NCBI GenBank assembly: GCA_041675005.1
Contig: JBAYUQ010000003.1
Coordinates: forward strand, 124,001-188,000
Source of the DNA: PGYR01 sp041675005
Lineage (GTDB): Bacteria; Bacteroidota; Ignavibacteria; Kapaibacteriales; UBA2268
Direction of reading: 5' to 3'
Length of the DNA: 64,000 nt
Position numbers and translations under genes: made by a program. This document shows positions 62,242 to 64,000 of the stretch, piece by piece; the first letter of the stretch is position 1, and each line of letters opens with the position of its first letter. The notes beneath the pieces are model-generated. The model was not told the DNA's origin, searched no databases, and saw only the letters and a program-made list of their open reading frames with translations.

Positions 62242-62733
62242 TTGAAAGTAAAGGACAGAAAGTGCTACAATTATCTGTACCAAAACTATTCTGCAAAGTT
62301 GTATGGCATTGCTCTGCATATAACCCAGAAAGCAGATATAGCCGAAGACGTCCTACAAGAGACCTTCATCAAAGTATTCAAATATGTCCATAAGTTTGAT
62401 GATTCCAAAGGTACATTTTTCACTTGGATGCTTAATATCTGTCGTAATGGTGCAATTGATAAGATTAGGTATGGCAAAGAAAGTAGAAAAATCCAATTTG
62501 ATAGTTTAAACGTAGATATAATATCTGAGACTAATCCAGAGATAGAATTAGTAAATGCAGACTTGTGGAACTGTTTGGATCGGTTAGACAAAGACCACAA
62601 GGAAATACTGAAACTATCTTATTACTATGGGTATTCCCATACCGAAATAGCTGAGAAACTAGGTATGCCTTTAGGTTCGGTGAAGTCAAGAGTTAGAATT
62701 GCTATAAGAGAGCTAAGAAAAATATATCCATGA
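62242..62733 (+). CDS. ECF RNA polymerase sigma factor, start unresolved
   Basis: 163 residues from TTG at 62242. Region 2 (CYNYLYQNYSAKLYGIALHITQKADIAEDVLQETFIKVFK) and region 4 (LDRLDKDHKEILKLSYYYGYSHTEIAEKLGMPLGSVKSRVRIAIRELRK) are clear. Family-like sequence continues upstream in frame (KLSNIDLINGLK) back to about 62200 without any start codon. A TTG at 62196 would supply it if the A8 run at 62199-62206 had one base fewer. The end overlaps the anti-sigma gene by 4 bases (ATGA). Confidence 0.85.
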   Translation: MKVKDRKCYNYLYQNYSAKLYGIALHITQKADIAEDVLQETFIKVFKYVHKFDDSKGTFFTWMLNICRNGAIDKIRYGKESRKIQFDSLNVDIISETNPEIELVNADLWNCLDRLDKDHKEILKLSYYYGYSHTEIAEKLGMPLGSVKSRVRIAIRELRKIYP

Positions 62734-63530
62734 ATGATATCAAAAAATACATTGAATCTGGCATATTAGAAGATTATTTAACTGGTACACTTACTGATGC
62801 CGAAAGACAAGAAGTAGAAAACACAGCAGATAAACACCCTGAGATAGCACAAGAATTGGCCTCGATGAGCTTAAGTTTATCGGTATTTGCTGATATTGGT
62901 GCTGCCGAACCAGCTCCCTATATGGAGTCTCGTATATGGGATGAGATACAAGCAACTAGCTTAACCGAATCAGTACAAAATGCCACAAAACCTTCAAAAC
63001 TCCCTTATATAATGATTGTTGCAATGGCATTAATCGCCTTCATCACTATCTACTATTTGATTATAGCAAACCAAGATTTGGACCAAGCAAATGAAAAAAT
63101 AGTAAATATAGAGCAAGCGAATACTGAATTACGGTTAGATAATGATAAACTAAAATACAACTTCGATTCTCTCTATACTATTTCTAATATATATAATATA
63201 GAAAATACTAAGATATATCTGATGAAAGCAAATCGTAGAAATGCACCTAATTCGATAGTAGTACTTGTATGGGACAACTCAAATAATAAAATTTATCTCG
63301 ATATAAAACAATTTCCAAATTCCAGCACCGGGAAGAAGTACTTTCTTTGGGGTATAACTCAGATAGGAAGACAGATAGAGTTGGGTAGCTTCACTCATAG
63401 TGGCGGTAGCCAGACAATTGAGTTAGATGGAATAAGAGATGCCGTTCGTTATATTCTAACACAAGAAAGAGAATCAGGTGTAAACTATCCTACTATGTCC
63501 AAGGTATATACAACAGCCGATGTTTACTAG
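62730..63530 (+). CDS. Membrane anti-sigma factor
   Basis: 266 residues. The N-terminal part (IESGILEDYLTGTLTDAERQEVENTADKHPEIAQEL) is an anti-sigma domain lacking the zinc motif. One transmembrane helix at about 91-113 is followed by a periplasmic coiled coil (NEKIVNIEQANTELRLDNDKLKYNF) and a C-terminal RskA-like domain (KIYLDIKQFPNSSTGKKYFLWG). It sequesters the ECF sigma factor at the membrane. Translational coupling with the sigma gene is implied. Confidence 0.87.
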   Translation: MNDIKKYIESGILEDYLTGTLTDAERQEVENTADKHPEIAQELASMSLSLSVFADIGAAEPAPYMESRIWDEIQATSLTESVQNATKPSKLPYIMIVAMALIAFITIYYLIIANQDLDQANEKIVNIEQANTELRLDNDKLKYNFDSLYTISNIYNIENTKIYLMKANRRNAPNSIVVLVWDNSNNKIYLDIKQFPNSSTGKKYFLWGITQIGRQIELGSFTHSGGSQTIELDGIRDAVRYILTQERESGVNYPTMSKVYTTADVY

Positions 63531-63648
63531 TTTAATTGTAGCAACCTGTTACAGCCGTGGATGTTAAGGGCGTGCTTGCCAAGCCAAAGGCATGGGCTGT
63601 CTCAATACACTGAATTATGTAACTCGGGTAGATTAGTCAAAACAATCG

Positions 63649-63686
63649 CGTCACTCAGAGCTAACGTAGTTAGCGAAGAGTCCAGA
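63649..63686 (+). repeat. Dispersed intergenic element, copy 4
   Basis: CGTCACTCAGA, perfect hairpin GCTAAC-GTA-GTTAGC (63660-63674), then GAAGAGTCCAG. Same ends as the copy at 22281 but with different hairpin arms. Sits in the 357-base gap after the anti-sigma gene. Confidence 0.6.
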
Positions 63687-63700
63687 GGTTAAAAAGGAAT

Positions 63701-63735
63701 TGAGACTGCCACGTCCTTTCAGTCCTCGCAGTGAC
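63701..63735 (-). repeat. Dispersed intergenic element, second type, copy 2
   Basis: Minus strand: GTCACTGCGA, GGACTGAAAGGACG core, TGGCAGTCTCA. It faces the element at 63649 and shares its ends with the copy at 60369. The remainder of 63531-63887 shows nothing further. Confidence 0.55.
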
Positions 63736-63887
63736 AAGGAGTCCTCACTTGCATTATTCCACTCATTTTATTATGTTTAGCCGTGTGAACATAAGCAATC
63801 CTAAAAAAACTTTCGTCTTTTGTGAGACGTTTTTGCTGTTCATGTGTCTTTATAAGTATGGACTTGTGCAAATTTGGAAAAACTATT

Positions 63888-64000
63888 ATGAAACTACTAT
63901 TATTCTTTATCTTAATACCGGTTACTATATACTCGCAGATTAGTATCACACCTTCCTTTATTAACTTCGGAGAAGTTGGTATAAACTCTCAGAATGATAC
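63888..64000 (+). CDS. Start of a secreted protein, 3' truncated
   Basis: ATG at 63888 begins MKLLLFFILIPVTIYSQ, a signal peptide, followed by SITPSFINFGEVGINSQND, which resembles the start of an ASH/choice-of-anchor-type beta-sandwich (INFGxVxVGS). The frame is open to the window end. Only 37 codons are visible, so the full architecture is unknown. Confidence 0.6.
   Translation, partial: MKLLLFFILIPVTIYSQISITPSFINFGEVGINSQND

Noticed and set aside
1..64000. rRNA, tRNA or tmRNA genes
   Set aside because: No segment with the conserved T-loop, anticodon-arm or rRNA landmarks was recognised in the intergenic stretches; a covariance search would settle this.

Overview
The window is AT-rich, densely coded bacterial chromosome, most consistent with a member of the Bacteroidota/Chlorobiota/Ignavibacteriota/Kapabacteria (FCB) group. 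Support for this: an M1 peptidase with a type IX secretion (T9SS) C-terminal sorting domain, several double-domain OmpA envelope proteins, many SPII lipoproteins, TAnnTTTG promoter -7 boxes, and Bacteroidota-style surface proteins with NTAxG repeats. A fliW-csrA pair argues against a typical Bacteroidetes and fits Ignavibacteria/Kapabacteria-like relatives. This placement is inference. I saw no rRNA, tRNA or CRISPR array.

Layout. 1-19 kb: envelope and housekeeping genes (5'-truncated OmpA protein, truncated haemoglobin, FAD oxidoreductase, hydrolase-OsmC fusion, ribD, then an operon of M1 peptidase, yggS, lipoprotein and SpoIIE-type phosphatase, then a double-lipoyl E2 acyltransferase, a LolA-like protein, thyX and a vWA-OmpA-SPOR lipoprotein). 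19-35 kb: major OmpA-type porin, VIT-family transporter, hrcA, typA/bipA, a repeat surface protein, an active/inactive M16 peptidase pair, lnt, the compact fliW-csrA-response regulator operon and a NYN-LOTUS protein. 35-43 kb: a surface-protein island with a degenerate trypsin-like protein, phage-tail-fibre-like secreted proteins and a candidate IPTL-CTERM protein. 43-52 kb: a DUF4143 ATPase preceded by a 22-bp-period repeat array, a dead toxin-antitoxin pair lying between two copies of the tolC 3' end, an MFP-RND-TolC efflux operon and a probable orphan antitoxin. 52.8-53.95 kb: a REP-associated tyrosine transposase (RAYT) surrounded by, and containing, its palindromes. 53.9-56 kb: groES-groEL under a perfect CIRCE operator, the expected target of HrcA encoded 30 kb away. 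56-60.3 kb: a restriction-modification island with a DpnII-type methylase/endonuclease pair, a reverse-strand cassette of XRE regulator, MutH/Sau3AI-like nuclease and PD-(D/E)XK nuclease, and a DpnA-like methylase. 60.5-64 kb: tyrosine phenol-lyase/tryptophanase, an ECF sigma/anti-sigma pair with a start-site anomaly, and the start of a secreted protein cut by the window edge.

The signals most worth following are the RAYT/REP locus with a REP inside the transposase gene, the composite restriction island with two different presumed GATC nucleases, the 22-bp array at the DUF4143 ATPase, three surface proteins sharing one N-terminal domain (two of them with a stop-start overlapping MGNP mini-ORF), and small dispersed intergenic elements with conserved ends and variable, self-complementary cores.
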